A DNA stretch of 64,000 bases from Branchipolynoe longqiensis (taxonomy: Eukaryota; Annelida; Polychaeta; Phyllodocida; Polynoidae), in assembly GCA_030323885.1 (NCBI GenBank), contig CM059194.1, positions 1 through 64,000 on the forward strand. Direction: 5' to 3'. The translations under genes were made by a program, and so were the position numbers. Positions 20,088-32,270 of the stretch are shown piece after piece. The notes beneath the pieces were generated by a model, which saw nothing but the letters and a program-made list of their open reading frames with translations, searched no databases and was not told where the DNA came from. How positions within the stretch are numbered: position 1 is the stretch's first letter; every line of letters begins with the position of its first letter.

Positions 20088-22795
20088 TCTGTATGATGGC
20101 TGTAAATAGACCATGGTGAATGTGGACACCGTATGATGGCTATAAATAGACCATGGTGAATATGAGCTCTGTATGATGGCTGTAAATAGACCATGGTGAA
20201 TGTGAGCTCTGTATGATGGCTATAAATAGACCATGGTGAATATGAGCTCTGTATGATGGCTGTAAATAGACCATGGTGAATGTGAGCTATGTATGATGGC
20301 TATAAATAGACCATGGTGAATATGAGCTCTGTATGATGGCTGTAAATAGACCAGGGTGAATGTGAGCTATGCATGATGGCTATAAATAGACCATGGTGAA
20401 TATGAGTTATGTGTATGATGGCTATAAATAGACCATGGTGAATGTGAGCTCTGTCCGATGGCTATAAATAGACCATGGTGAATATGAGCTCTGTATGATG
20501 GCTGTAAATAGACCATGGTGAATGTGGACACCGTATGATGGCTATAAATAGACCATGGTGAATATGAGCTCTGTATGATGGCTGTAAATAGACCATGGTG
20601 AATGTGAGCTCTGTATGATGGCTATAAATAGACCATGGTGAATATGAGCTCTGTATGATGGCTGTAAATAGACCATGGTGAATGTGAGCTATGTATGATG
20701 GCTATAAATAGACCATGGTGAATATGAGCTCTGTATGATGGCTGTAAATAGACCATGGTGAATGTGAGCTATGTATGATAGCTATAAATAGACCATGGTG
20801 AATATGAGCTCTGTGTATGATGGCTATAAATAGACCATGGTGAATGTGAGCTCTGTATGATGGCTATAAATAGACCATGGTGAATGTGAGCTCTGTATGA
20901 TGGCTGTAAATAGACCATGGTGAATGTGAGCTCTGTATGATGGCTATAAATAGATCATGGTGAATATGAGCTCTGTATGATGGCTGTAAATAGACCATGG
21001 TGAATGTGAGCTATGCATGATGGCTTTAAATAGTCCATGGTGAATGTGGACTCTGCATGATGGCTGTAAATAGACCATGGTGAATGTGAGCTCTGTCCGA
21101 TGGGTGTAAATAGTCCATGGTGAATGTGGACTCTGTATGATGGCTGTAAATAGACCATGGTGAATGTGGACTTTGTATGATGGCTGTAAATAGACCATGG
21201 TGAATGTGAGCTATGTATGATGGCTTTAAATAGTCCATGGTGAATGTGGACTCTGCATGATGGCTGTAAATAGACCATGGTGAATGTGAGCTCTGTCCGA
21301 TGGGTGTAAATAGTCCATGGTGAATGTGGACTCTGTATGATGGCTGTACATAGACCATGGTGAATGTGGACTCTGTATGATGGCTGTAAATAGACCATGG
21401 TGAATGTGAGCTATGTATGATGGCTTTAAATAGTCCATGGTGAATGTGGACTCTGTATGATGGCTGTAAATAGTCCATGGTGAATGTGGACTCTGTATGA
21501 TGGCTGTAAATAGACCATGGTGAATGTGGACTCTGTATGATGGCTGTAAATAGACCATGGTGAATTTGGACTCTGTATGATGGCTATAAATAGACCATGG
21601 TGAATATGAGCTCTGTATGATGAGCTCTGTATAAAGTTATCAGAAGTTATCAGAAAAATTAAAAATAAGAAAAGCTTGTTTGCCACTATACAGACAAAGA
21701 AACTTATTTATTTTGGCCACATCATTCGTCAGAGTTCAATATACCGTACATTGTTGGAAGGGAAGGTGAATGGCAGCAGAGGGAGAGGGAGACCAAGAAC
21801 ATCATGGTTTACAAATATTTCACAGTGGACAGGCTTGAATTATTCAGTCTATCAGAACAGCACAACATCGGGACAAGTGGAGAACCATTGCATCCAACCC
21901 TCTACTAGAGGACGGAACTATTGATTGATTGATGATGGCTATAAATAGACCTTGGTGAATGTGGACTCTGTATGATGGCTGTAAATAGACAATGGTGAAT
22001 GTGGACTCTGCATGATGGCTGTAAATAGATAATGGTGAATGTGACTCTGTATGATGGCTGTAAATAGACCATGGTGAATGTGGACACCGTATGATGGTTA
22101 GAAATAGACCAAGGTGAATATAAGCTCTGTATTATGGCTATAAATAGACCATGGTGAATGTGAGCTCTGTCCGATGGCTATAAATAGACCATGGTGAATA
22201 TAAGTTCTGCATGATGGCTGTAAATAGTCCATAGTGAATGTGAGCTCTGTATGATGGCTGTAAATAGACCATGGTGAATGTGGACACCGTATGATGGCTA
22301 TAAATAGACCATGGTGAATATGAGCTCTGTATGATGGCTATAAATAGACCATGGTGAATGTGAGCTCTGTCTGATGGCTATAAATAGACCATGGTGAATG
22401 TGGACTCTGTATGATGGCTATAAATAGACCATGGTGAATATGAGCTCTGTATGATGGCTATAAATAGACCATGGTGAATGTGAACTCTGTCTGATGGCTG
22501 TAAATAGTCCATGGTGAATGTGGACTGTGTATGATGGCTGTAAATAGACCACGGTGAATGTGGACACCGCATGATGGCTATAAATAGACCATGGTGAATA
22601 TGAGCTCTGTGTATGATGGCTATAAATAGACCATGGTGAATGTGAGCTCTGGCCGATGGCTGTAAATAGTCCATGGTGAATGTGGACTCTGTATGATGGC
22701 TGTAAATAGACCATGGTGAATGTTGACTCTGTATGATGACTGTAAATAGACCATGGTGAATGTGAGCTCTGTATGCCTATAAATAGACCATGATG
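20088..22795. repeat. Minisatellite, 40-bp unit, about 60 copies
   Basis: The unit contains gtatgatggctgtaaataga and ccatggtgaatgtgagctct, with ataaata/gtaaata and gagctct/ggactct variants alternating in blocks. Some copies are 42 bp. A LINE 3' fragment splits the array at 21620-21935. Minus-strand open frames follow the 120-base (three-unit) periodicity. Confidence 0.95.
21620..21935 (+). mobile_element. Non-LTR retrotransposon 3' end inserted in the 40-bp array
   Basis: A plus frame reads KLIYFGHIIRQSS, GSRGRGRPRTSWF and ISQWTGLNY, the C-terminal signature of many LINE reverse transcriptases (an FGHI..., G.RGRGRPR.SW, W.G arrangement). It ends with cagaactattgattgattgatg-like short ttga repeats, a typical LINE tail. 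It is 5'-truncated. A related tail occurs at 47215-47262. Confidence 0.8.
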
Positions 22796-23045
22796 CTGAC
22801 ACTTCACTGATGTCCAACCCACCCAGGGCCAGAGTGATATCGACTCGAGATTTGTTCAATGTGCAACACTAGCTTCCGTCCTAACTAAAAGTTGGCCATG
22901 TGGTTTAATATCCTACTTTGCGATATAGTATTATATCGCAACTTAAACTATATTTAGATACCCCAACTTAAACTATATTTTAAATCTATTCATTTTCGTC
23001 TAAAGTTTTAGAATGGTAAAATGTGTAGGTGTAATTAAGCCATGT
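22796..23045. other. Unique spacer between arrays
   Basis: About 250 bases of unique sequence. A short direct repeat (cttaaactatatttagatac, then cttaaactatattttaaat) occurs near 22950. No gene was recognised. Confidence 0.4.
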
Positions 23046-25100
23046 GGTATGTTGTATTTGGGTTCTCACTGTACCATGTACTGATTGTGATTGTGAGTGT
23101 CTAGTTGGGTGTTGGGTCTCACTGTACCATGTGCTGATAGTGAATGTGAGTGTCTAGTTGGGTTTGGGGTCTCACAGTACCTGTGCTGATAGTGAATGTG
23201 AGTGTCTAGTTGTATTTGGGGTCCCACTGTACCATGTGCTGATAGTGAATGTGAGTGTCTAGTTGTATTTGGGGTCCCACTGTACCATGTGCTGATAGTG
23301 AATGTGAGTGTCTAGTTGTATTTGGGGTCCCACTGTACCATGTGCTGATTGTGACTGTGAGTCTCTAGTTGTATTTGGGGTCTCACTGTACCATGTACTG
23401 ATTGTGATTGTGAGTGTCTAGTTGGGTGTTGGGTCTCACTGTACCATGTGCTGATAGTGAATGTGAGTGTCTAGTTGTGTTTGGGGTCTCACTGTACCAT
23501 GTGCTGATTGTGAATGTGAGTGCCTAGTTGTGTTTGGGGTCCCACTGTACCATGTACTGATTGTGAATGTGAGTGTCTAGTTGTATTTGGGGTCTCACTG
23601 TACCATGTGCTGATAGTGAATGTGAGTGTCTAGTTGTATTTGGGGTCCCACTGTCCCATGTGCTGATAGTGAATGTGGGTGTCTAGTTGTGTTTGGGGTC
23701 TCACTGTACCATGTGCTGATTGTGAATGTGAGTGTCTAGTTGTATTTGGGGTCTCACTGTACCAAGTACTGATTGTGATTGTGAGTGTCTAGTTGGGTGT
23801 TGGGTCTCGCTGTACCATGTGCTGATAGTGAATATGAGTGTCTAGTTGTGTTTGGGGTCCCACTGTACCATGTGCTGATTGTGATTGTGAGTGTCTAGTT
23901 GTGTTTGGCGTCCTACTGTTAAATGTGCTGATGGTGAATGTGAGTGTCTAGTTGTGCTTGGGGTCTCACTGTACCATGTGCTGATAGTGAATGTGAGTGT
24001 CTAGTTGTGTTTGGGGTCTCACTGTACAATGTGCTGATTGTGAATGTGAGTGTCTAGTTGTGTTTGGGGTACCACTGTACCATGTGCTGATAGTGAATGT
24101 GAGTGCCTAGTTGTATTTTGGGTCCCACTGTACCATGTGCTGATTGTGAATGTGAGTGTCTAGTTGTGTTTGGGGTCTCACTGTACCATGTACTGATTGT
24201 GAATGTGAGTGTCTAGTTGTGTTTGGGGTCCCACTGTACCATGTACTGATAGTGAATGTGAGTGTCTGGTTGTATTTGGGGTCTCACTGTACCATGTGCT
24301 GACAGTGAATGTGAGTGTCTAGTTGTATTTGGGGTCCCACTGTACCATGTGCTGATAGTGAATGTGAGTGTCTAGTTGTGGTTGGGGTCTCACTGTACCA
24401 TGTGCTGATTGTGAATGTGAGTGTCTAATTGTATTTGGGGTCTCACTGTACCATGTACTGATTGTGATTGTGAGTGTCTAGTTGGGTGTTGGGTCTCACT
24501 GTACCATGTGCTGATAGTGAATATGAGTGTCTAGTTGTGTTTGGGGTCCCACTGTACCATGTGCTGATTGTGATTGTGAGTGTCTAGTTGTGTTTGGGGT
24601 CCTACTGTTAAATGTGCTGATGGTGAATGTGAGTGTCTAGTTGTGTTTGGGGTCCCACTGTACCATGTGCTGATGGTGAATGTGAGTGTCTAGTTGTGTT
24701 TGGGGTCTCACTGTAACATGTGCTGATTGTGAATGTGAGTGTCTAGTTGTATTTGGGGTCCCACTGTACCATGTGCTGATAGTGAATGTGAGTGTCTAGT
24801 TGTGTTTGGGGTCCCACTGTAACATGTGCTGATTGTGATTGTGAGTGTCTAGTTGTGTTTGGGGGTCCCAGTGTAATGTGTGCTGATATTGATTGTGAGT
24901 GTCTAGTTGTATTTGGGGTCTCACTGTAACATCTGCTGATAGTGAATGTGAGTGTCTAGTTGGGTTTGGGGTTGTATTGTGTGCTGATAGTGAATGTGAG
25001 TGTCTAGTTGGGTTTGGGGTTGTATTGTGTGCTGATTGTGAATGTGGGTGTCTAGTTGGGTCTGGGGTTGTATTGTGTGCTGATTGTGAATGTGAGTGTT
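23046..25100. repeat. Minisatellite, 53-bp unit, about 38 copies
   Basis: Units contain gtaccatgtgctgatagtga, atgtgagtgtctagttgt and tttggggtcccact. Variation is concentrated at three sites (tgatag/tgattg, gtattt/gtgttt, tccc/tctc). The final units lose the caccac part and shorten. Confidence 0.95.
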
Positions 25101-25109
25101 CTTGAGTGT

Positions 25110-28100
25110 CGATTCGAATAGTGTAATGACTGACTGATGTCTCAACATGAACTAGTGTAATGACTGACTGATGTCTCAACATGAACTAGTGTAATGCCTG
25201 ACTTGTGTATCAACACGGACTAATGTAATGACTGACTGTTGTATCAACATGGACTAGTGTAATTAATTACTGTTGTATCAACATGGACTAGTGAAACGAC
25301 TGACTGCTGTATCAGCATGAACTAGTGTGACGACTGACTGGTGTATCAACAGGGACTAGTATAATGACTGATTGCTGTATCAGCATGAACTAATGTAATG
25401 ACTGACTGCTGTATCAGCATGAACTAGTGTAATGACTGACTGCTGTATCAGCATGAACGAGTGTAATGATTGACTGCTATATCCAAATGGACTCGTGTAA
25501 TGACTGACCGTTGTATCAACATGGACTAGTATATGTATCAGCATGAACTAGTGTAATGACTGACTAGTGTACCAACATGGACTAATGTAATGACTGACTA
25601 GTGTATCAACATGGACTAGTGCAATGACTGACTGCTGTATCAGCATGAACTAGTGTAATGACTGACTGCTGTATCAGCATGAACTAGTGTAATGACTGAC
25701 TGCTGTATCAGCATGGACTAGTGTAATGACTGACTGCTGTATCAATGTGAACTAGTGTAATGCCTGACTGCTGTATCAGCATGAACTAGTGTAATGACTG
25801 ACTGATGTATCAACATGGACTAGTGTAATGACTGACTGCTGTATCAGCATGAACTAGTTTAATGACTGACTGCTGTATCAGCATGAACTAGTGTAATGAA
25901 TTACTGTTGTATCAACATGGACTAGTGAAACGACTGACTGCTGTATCAGCATGGAATAGTGTGATGACTGACTGGTGTATCAGCATGAACTAGAGTAATG
26001 ACTGACTGCTGTATCAGCATTAACTAGTGTAATGACTGATTGTTGCATCAACATGGACTAATGTAATGACTGGCTGGTGTATCAACATGGACTAGTGTAA
26101 TAACTGACTGCTGTATCAATGTGAACTAGTGTAATGCCTGACTGCTGTATCAGCATGAACTAGTGTAATGACTGACTGATGCATCACCATGAACTAGTGT
26201 AATGATTTACTGCTGTATCAAAATGGACTCGTGAAATGATTGACTGTTGTATCAACATGGACTAATGTAATGACAATGTTGTATCAACATAGACTAATGT
26301 AATGACTGACATCTCAACATGGACTAGTGTACTGACTGACTGCTATATCAAAATGGACACGTGTAATGACTGACTGATGTATCAACATGGACTAGTGTAA
26401 TGATTGACTGTTGTATCAACATGGACTAATATAATGACTGACTGTTGTATCAACACAGACTAATGTAATGACTGACTACTGTATCACCATGGACTAGTGT
26501 AAAGACTGACTGCTGTAGCAGCATGAACTTGTGTAATGACTGACTGATGTATCACCATGGACTAGTGTAATGACTGACTACTGTATCACCATGGAATAGT
26601 GTAATGACTGACTGATGTATCACCATGGAATAGTGTAATGACTGACTGATGTATCAACATGAGCTAGTGTAATGACACTGACTGCTGTATCAGTATGGAC
26701 TATTGCAACAACTGACTGCTGTATCAACATGGACTAGTGTAATGACTGACTGATGTATCACCATGGACTAGTGTAATGACTGACTGATGTATCAACATGA
26801 ACTAGTGTAATGACCCTGACTGCTGTATCAGCATTAACTAGTGTAATGACCGACTGCTGTATTAGCATGAACGAGTGTAATGACTGCTGTATCAATGTGA
26901 ACTAGTGTAATGACTGACTGCTGTATTAGCATGAACGAGTGTAATGACGCACTGCTGTATCAATGTGAACTAGTGTAATGACTAACTGCTGTATCACCAT
27001 GGACTAGTGTAATGATTGAGTGCTGTATCAACATGAACTAGTGTAATCACCCTGACTGATGTATCAGCATCAACCAATGTAATGACTGAGTGCTGTATCA
27101 GCATCAACTAGTGTAATGACTGACTGCTGTATCAATGTGAACTAGTGTAATGACTCACTGCTGTATCAGCATGAACGAGTGTAATGACTGACTGCTGTAT
27201 CAATGTGAACTAGTGTAATGACTGACTGCTGTACTAGCATGAACGAGTGTAATGACTGACTTCTGTATCAATGTGAACTAGTGTAATAACTGACTGCTGT
27301 ATTAGCATGAATGAATGTAATGCCTGACTGCTGTATCAATGAGAACTAGTGTAATGACTGACTGCTGTATTAGCATGAACTAGTGTAATGACTGACTGCT
27401 GTATCAATGTGAACTAGTGTAATGACTGACTGCTGTATCGGCATGAACTAGTGTAATGACTGACTGCTGTATCAATGTGAACTAGTGTAATGACTGACTG
27501 CTGTATTAGCATGAACGAGTGTAATGACTGACTGCTGTATCAATGTGAACTAGTGTAATGACTAACTGCTGTATCAACATGGACTAGTGTAATGATTGAC
27601 TGCTGTATCAATGTGAACTAGTGTAATAACTGACTGCTGTATTAGCATGAATGAATGTAATGCCTGACTGCTGTATCAATGTGAACTAGTGTAATGACTG
27701 ACTGCTGTATTAGCATGAACTAGTGTAATGACTGACTGCTGTATCAATGTGAACTAGTGTAATGACTGACTGCTGTATCAGCATGAACTAGTGTAATGAC
27801 TGACTGCTGTATCAATGTGAACTAGTGTAATGACTGACTGCTGTATTAGCATGAACGAGTGTAATGACTGACTGCTGTATCAATGTGAACTAGTGTAATG
27901 ACTGACTGCTGTATTAGCATGAACGAGTGTAATGACTGACTGCTGTATCAATGTAAACTAGTGTAATGACTAACTGCTGTATCAACATGGACTAGTGTAA
28001 TGATTGACTGCTGTATCAACATGAACTAGTGTAATCACCCTGACTGATGTATCAGCATCAACTAGTGTAATGCCCCTGACTGATGTATCAGCATCAACTA

Positions 28101-28165
28101 GTGTAATGACTGACTGCTGTATCAATGTGAACTAGTGTAATGACTGCTGAATCAACATGATCTGG
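25110..28165. repeat. Minisatellite, 34-bp unit, about 89 copies (main block)
   Basis: Unit gtgtaatgactgactgctgt followed by atcaacatgaacta. Variants carry caatgtgaacta or tagcatgaacga, and these alternate to form 68-bp two-unit blocks in the distal part. Smaller blocks of the same unit are at 49070-49511 and 50065-50145. Confidence 0.95.
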
Positions 28166-28434
28166 TGCTACTTCATTAAAGGGCCACACATTAAGTCACT
28201 CATTTGCATTTTCTCATTCCAAATGGCCTTAAACTACCAAAGTCGTTTCTGAAATTAAAACAAAGTTATTGTGTCACTCAACTTCTGCTTCTTGAAAAGC
28301 CGATGTGACATTTCACAGAAAAGCAATGGTACATTCAAGAAATGTAAATCAGTCATAGCAAATTGGGTGAGGTCTTTACTGTCAGCATACATTGCAGGTA
28401 GCCCTACATGGCACAACGCAAACACTGTGGATTG

Positions 28435-28985
28435 ACAGTTATGGTCCAGTCAATTGGTGGTTTGATCCATAACAAATCGCATGGAAAGTTTCTCACCAGG
28501 ATTCATCTTAGGAACACCACACAAATAACATATAAAAAATCGACATACATAAATTTGGTGGAAGGGTTCTAATTATGCTAATTTATGTTAATTAGCTTTT
28601 GGCAGTCAAGTAATGAAAGCAGTCTTTGTCGCATCGCGACCGACAGCATGATGATGATGAGCTTTTGGCATCAGGAAACAGAGGTATGAGAGTAAAATGC
28701 AAGGATTACTCTATCAAATCATTTTTCTAATACGCTCATACCTCCGTTTTTATGGCCCAAAAACACCAATATGCTATTAGTAGTGTTATTCTGTCTGTCA
28801 CATAATAATCATATGCTAATTAGAGACCGCCATTACCGGAAAATCATTTTTCGACTATAACTTTGTCACTAACCCACCAAACATCACCAATGATGGGTCT
28901 ACACCTAGGTTTTCATGGTCAAGGAAATTGATTAGCATGTGTTTTGGCTGAAATGATAAAAAGATAATGCTCTGCCAATAGTTGA
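28435..28985. repeat. P2 left inverted repeat
   Basis: Matches the reverse complement of 50430-50905. Shared words include ctaattatgctaatttatgt, taattagc, aggtatgagagtaaaat, gacccatcat (reverse) and aaacacatgctaatca (reverse). It has an extra ~50-base piece at about 28618-28670 absent from the right copy. Confidence 0.8.
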
Positions 28986-28989
28986 GTTA

Positions 28990-29480
28990 TTATTGACCTT
29001 TATCACTTGCATGTTCACTTGAATTTGAGCAGTTATTACCAATATCAGATTCACTCAAATCATTGCCGCTGAGCCCCTTGCACTCCCCACAGGTCCAACT
29101 GCACTTCAGTCCATGCTTTGGGCAAATGTACTGTGAAGAGAACCATCCAGTTTTGCAATTGCAGTGAATCATCTCCACCAATGAGGCTGAGGCTGGTACT
29201 GGTGGTTGATCTGTTAAAATTGGCAACATTTCACATGCCAGTCCCATTCTGTGGGATCAAAGATATCTCCTTGTCAGCCATGTACTTGATAAAAGATTAT
29301 ATCGTATTTTGCAGCTGCTGATGTTGCTGGTAAACTCTGAGGGTTTACCTGATCTGGTCACTTTTTCCTTGCATTGGTTATATCGTAGGACATCAAGGCT
29401 GTCCTTTCTGATTCACTGTAAAAACATAGGAAAGCTTATTCACCTGCATTGATTATATCCTCCCATTGAATATCTGAATT
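28990..29480 (-). pseudogene. C-terminal part of a P1-family Cys-cluster protein (P2 gene)
   Basis: The minus strand reads SGNSDIQWEDIINAGE near 29480, LDVLRYNQ near 29390, LPATSAAAKYD near 29330, then TDQPPVPASASL and MIHCNCKTG..S..ICPKHGLKCSWTCGECKG, ending in a stop at about 28990. The Cys-rich tail (CNC, C..HGL.C, C.EC) matches the C-terminal cluster of the family of which P1 is a relative. Frameshifts occur between segments. It adjoins the left inverted repeat, as the P1 gene end does. Confidence 0.65.
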
Positions 29481-29529
29481 ACCAGAAAACACTCCCGGAA
29501 GTTTGTAGAAATAGGAACTTTTCATGATT

Positions 29530-29800
29530 TTTCAACGACACTAATTTCCGATTGCCAAATGGTAGGGTCAAAGATGACTAATGCCAGATTTTCAGGATCT
29601 ACAACGGAGTTAATGACAGAGCAATATGGTGTTTGAGGACTTTATGGAAGTTGCAGCCATGAAGCTTTGAGGATATGGTAGTGGGTAGCTCATTCCATTA
29701 TTGTGCTCCTTGATAAAGGAAGGGACTTCTGTACAGATGGAGCTCTATGCATATGGTGGTTTGGGCTAAGGGGAAATAGATGAAAAACCATTCTGTTGTT
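29530..29800 (-). mobile_element. LINE C-terminal fragment
   Basis: Minus-strand frames, with shifts, read SSVQKSLPYQGAQ, WNELPTTISSK and HKVLKHH, the usual end of CR1/L2-type LINE proteins (W..LP..I......F...LK). It is followed at 29800-30000 by sequence (gccgaagcactggtcttcca) that also occurs in diverged form at about 51385. Confidence 0.45.
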
Positions 29801-30439
29801 TTTTGGGTTGTTTTTTTGGTGGTAAATGGCTATTCGGCTGAATACGTCTTTTGTCAGTGCCGAAGCACTGGTCTTCCAGCCATTTTTCAATTCGGGGTTA
29901 TTTACACAAAAGGTATATAGATTAAGGTATACAATAACTGTTGAATATGCAATTTGCAGCATGTAACGCAATGAAATTCTAACCAAAAGTTCCATAGCAA
30001 TATGGTAACAGTAGTGTCATCTAACTAGATCAATATTAGTCAGATCAATGTGAGTATTTACATAGTATTTAGAATGTAAGCAGAAGTTATCTTCTGTATT
30101 CATTTGGTAAAGTTGTAGTAAGTTTTAATGTTCAGTTGCAGTTAGGCAAGCGTATATAAATGTCGGTTTGTTAGAAATATTCCAGTGTTACTCTAGTGTA
30201 GATAGTTATGTGAGTTTATGAATTACATTGTTGGGGTGGGGTTGTTAATAAAAACACTGGACCAGCTGTGACCAGTGAAGCAGTGGGACCAATCCCAATG
30301 CATTTAGGTCTTACATTTTACATTTGTATTTGGATTGTCTCTGTCATTGTATATGGTTTACTAGAAATAATGGAGGAACGGCAACAAATAAAAAGGAGAG
30401 GGGGGAGAGAACTGAAGCTGAGGGTTTGGTGGTCTGTCA
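29801..30439. other. Non-coding sequence between LINE fragments
   Basis: AT-rich DNA with no sustained coding frame. It probably consists of LINE 3' untranslated sequence and unclassified insertion debris. A TGACGTCA word occurs just beyond it at 30451-30458. Confidence 0.35.
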
Positions 30440-30990
30440 CTTACAGTGTGGTGACGTCATAGAACATACTTTACTATGACTGCATAAGGGCCTGCCCAAT
30501 CCGATATACTCTTAGTGAGTTTTTAAATTCTAGGTAAGAGGACGCTGCCCTGGTTCTGGCTGGTAGGTTGTTCTACATCATGCTGCCTTTGTAAATTGGT
30601 GCTAAAATTAGTTTGTTTCTGGAAGGCTTGGGGACTTTGAGTAGAGTGGAATCATCCTATCTAGTATTCCTTTTTGTGTTGTCTATATATTGTGTCTCTC
30701 TGGCTCTCTGTACATAAGTGATAGGAGACGTGAATCTCTTCTAACCATTAGGTAATCTAGGTTTGCTTTGTCATGCATTTCCTTTACACTTAGTGTTTTA
30801 CCCCGATAAGTTTTTCTTAACGCCCGGTTTTGGATCCTTTGTAGCTTAGTCAGTTGCTGCTTCGTGAGCAATCCATAAATTAGATCATTATAGTCTATTA
30901 TTGGCAGAACTGTTGATTTTTATAGCAGTAGGGCAGTGTTTTCGCTTATGAAGCTCTGTATCTTCCTGACTGGTCATTTTTAGTGCCAAT
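30440..30990 (-). pseudogene. LINE reverse-transcriptase C-terminal half, left of Gypsy A
   Basis: The minus strand reads ENTALLL*KSTVLPIIDYND, then LQRIQNRALRKTYRGKT, MHDKANLDYLMVRRD and LLSLMYR. In other frames it continues KGSMMWNNLPARTRAA and EFKNSLRVYRIGQAL. This order is typical of the region after the LINE reverse-transcriptase catalytic core. Gypsy A splits the element: the part carrying the FADD catalytic motif lies at 46052-46400. It contains stops and frameshifts. Confidence 0.7.
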
Positions 30991-31125
30991 TGTAAGGTAT
31001 GAGACTGTGTGTATAGCTGGTGACCGCGGTGACGTCACGACCAGGGGGGTGGGCTGGTGAAGGCCCAAAATAAACCACTTCCATCCTGGACGTCGAGAGG
31101 TTTGTTTGTTTTCATTGATACTACA
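30991..31125 (+). repeat. Gypsy A 5' LTR
   Basis: 135 bases from tgtaaggtatgaga to gatactaca. It holds a TGACGTCA palindrome (ggtgacgtcacg) and an AATAAA polyadenylation signal (aaaataaacc). It differs from the 3' copy by about three substitutions and a five-base gap near the start. Confidence 0.88.
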
Positions 31126-31143
31126 TGGTGTCAGATTGTAACC
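31126..31143 (+). other. Gypsy A primer-binding site
   Basis: tggtgtcaga directly follows the LTR and complements a tRNA-Leu-type acceptor end. All three Gypsy elements in the window share this site. Confidence 0.75.
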
Positions 31144-31171
31144 AAAAACCAAAAACGCTCACAAAAGAAAC

Positions 31172-32227
31172 ATCGCGCTCTCAGCTCTGAAATCGCCACT
31201 GCCATTATGCCTAGAGGGGAACTTAGCAATGAATTGGCGTACGTGGTATCACGCATATGAAATATACAGTGTGGCTACTGGAGTGGCCAGCGAGACAGAA
31301 AAGATCCAATGCTGCATTTTTCTACACGTGGCGGGACCCGAGGCACAGAAACTGCACTTATCATTCAAGATACCTGATGCTCAGAAGGAGAAAATCGAAC
31401 CTTTGGTAAAGGCATTTGAGGAATATTGTGTTGGAAAAACAAACATTACAGTTGTCAGGTACACATTCAATTCGTTTAACCAAACTACTGAATCAATGGA
31501 CAACTACATTCACGAATTGAAACACAGGATATCGTATTGTGACTATTTGGAAATGGAGGAAGCACTGTTGTGTGATAGGTTGGTGTGCGGAGTGAAAGAG
31601 AGGAAGCTGCGTGATAAGTTGTTGCAGACACCAAACTTGACATTGGATAGGTGTCTAGAAATGTGTCGTTTGAGCAAAAACACACATGCCTAGCTAATTC
31701 AAGAAGGGAGTAACAATATTGAGGAACATGTGGATACGGTGAACAAACAACAAGGAGGTTATACACCACGCACAGGGCAGCCTCCAACAATGCTACGAGC
31801 GTGCACATGGCAGGACCGAGGAGGGCGTTCCTCGTCACCACGTGCGACCTGCACATGGTGCGGATATCAGCATGGGAATGTCACTTGCCCAGCTGTGGAC
31901 AAGCAGTGCATGCACTGCAAGCGCTATGGACACTTTCAAAAAGTATGTAGAACACAATGGGCAAGTGCAAGCCGGGCACAAATGAACGAAGTAACCATGG
32001 AACGTGAAATTCCAGAAGAAGAAGACGACCGAGAGGGAGTAAATGATCTGTTCGTTGGGGAGATAACGGATGAAGCAACACGCAGCAGCTTATGGTACAT
32101 TAAATATAACTTGCAGAACATACCTGTTAAATTTAAACTGGACACCGGATCCCAAGCTAATATAGTCCCACATGATATCTATGCTGCTCTGAAAAACACT
32201 GTGTTGGCTCATCACTTATTCAGGTAG
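31172..32227 (+). pseudogene. Gypsy A gag and protease, broken
   Basis: Comparison with element B shows gag starting at 31172 with ATC in place of ATG (ALSALKSPLP follows). The capsid-like part has FLHVAGPEAQKLHLSF and VGKTNITVVRY, ending at an early TAG at 31691-31693. The frame resumes with a zinc knuckle (C..C....H....C: CMHCKRYGHFQKVC) near 31910, then the protease motif FKLDTGSQANIVP near 32130. A stop and frameshift at about 32225 separate it from the polymerase. Confidence 0.8.
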
Positions 32228-32270
32228 TCGCATACGACTGTAGGGAGAGGCTGTAATCACCGTTGGAGGG

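Noticed and set aside
19486..20194. Long frames crossing 19588-20087
   Set aside because: They run through 500 unknown bases and cannot be evaluated.
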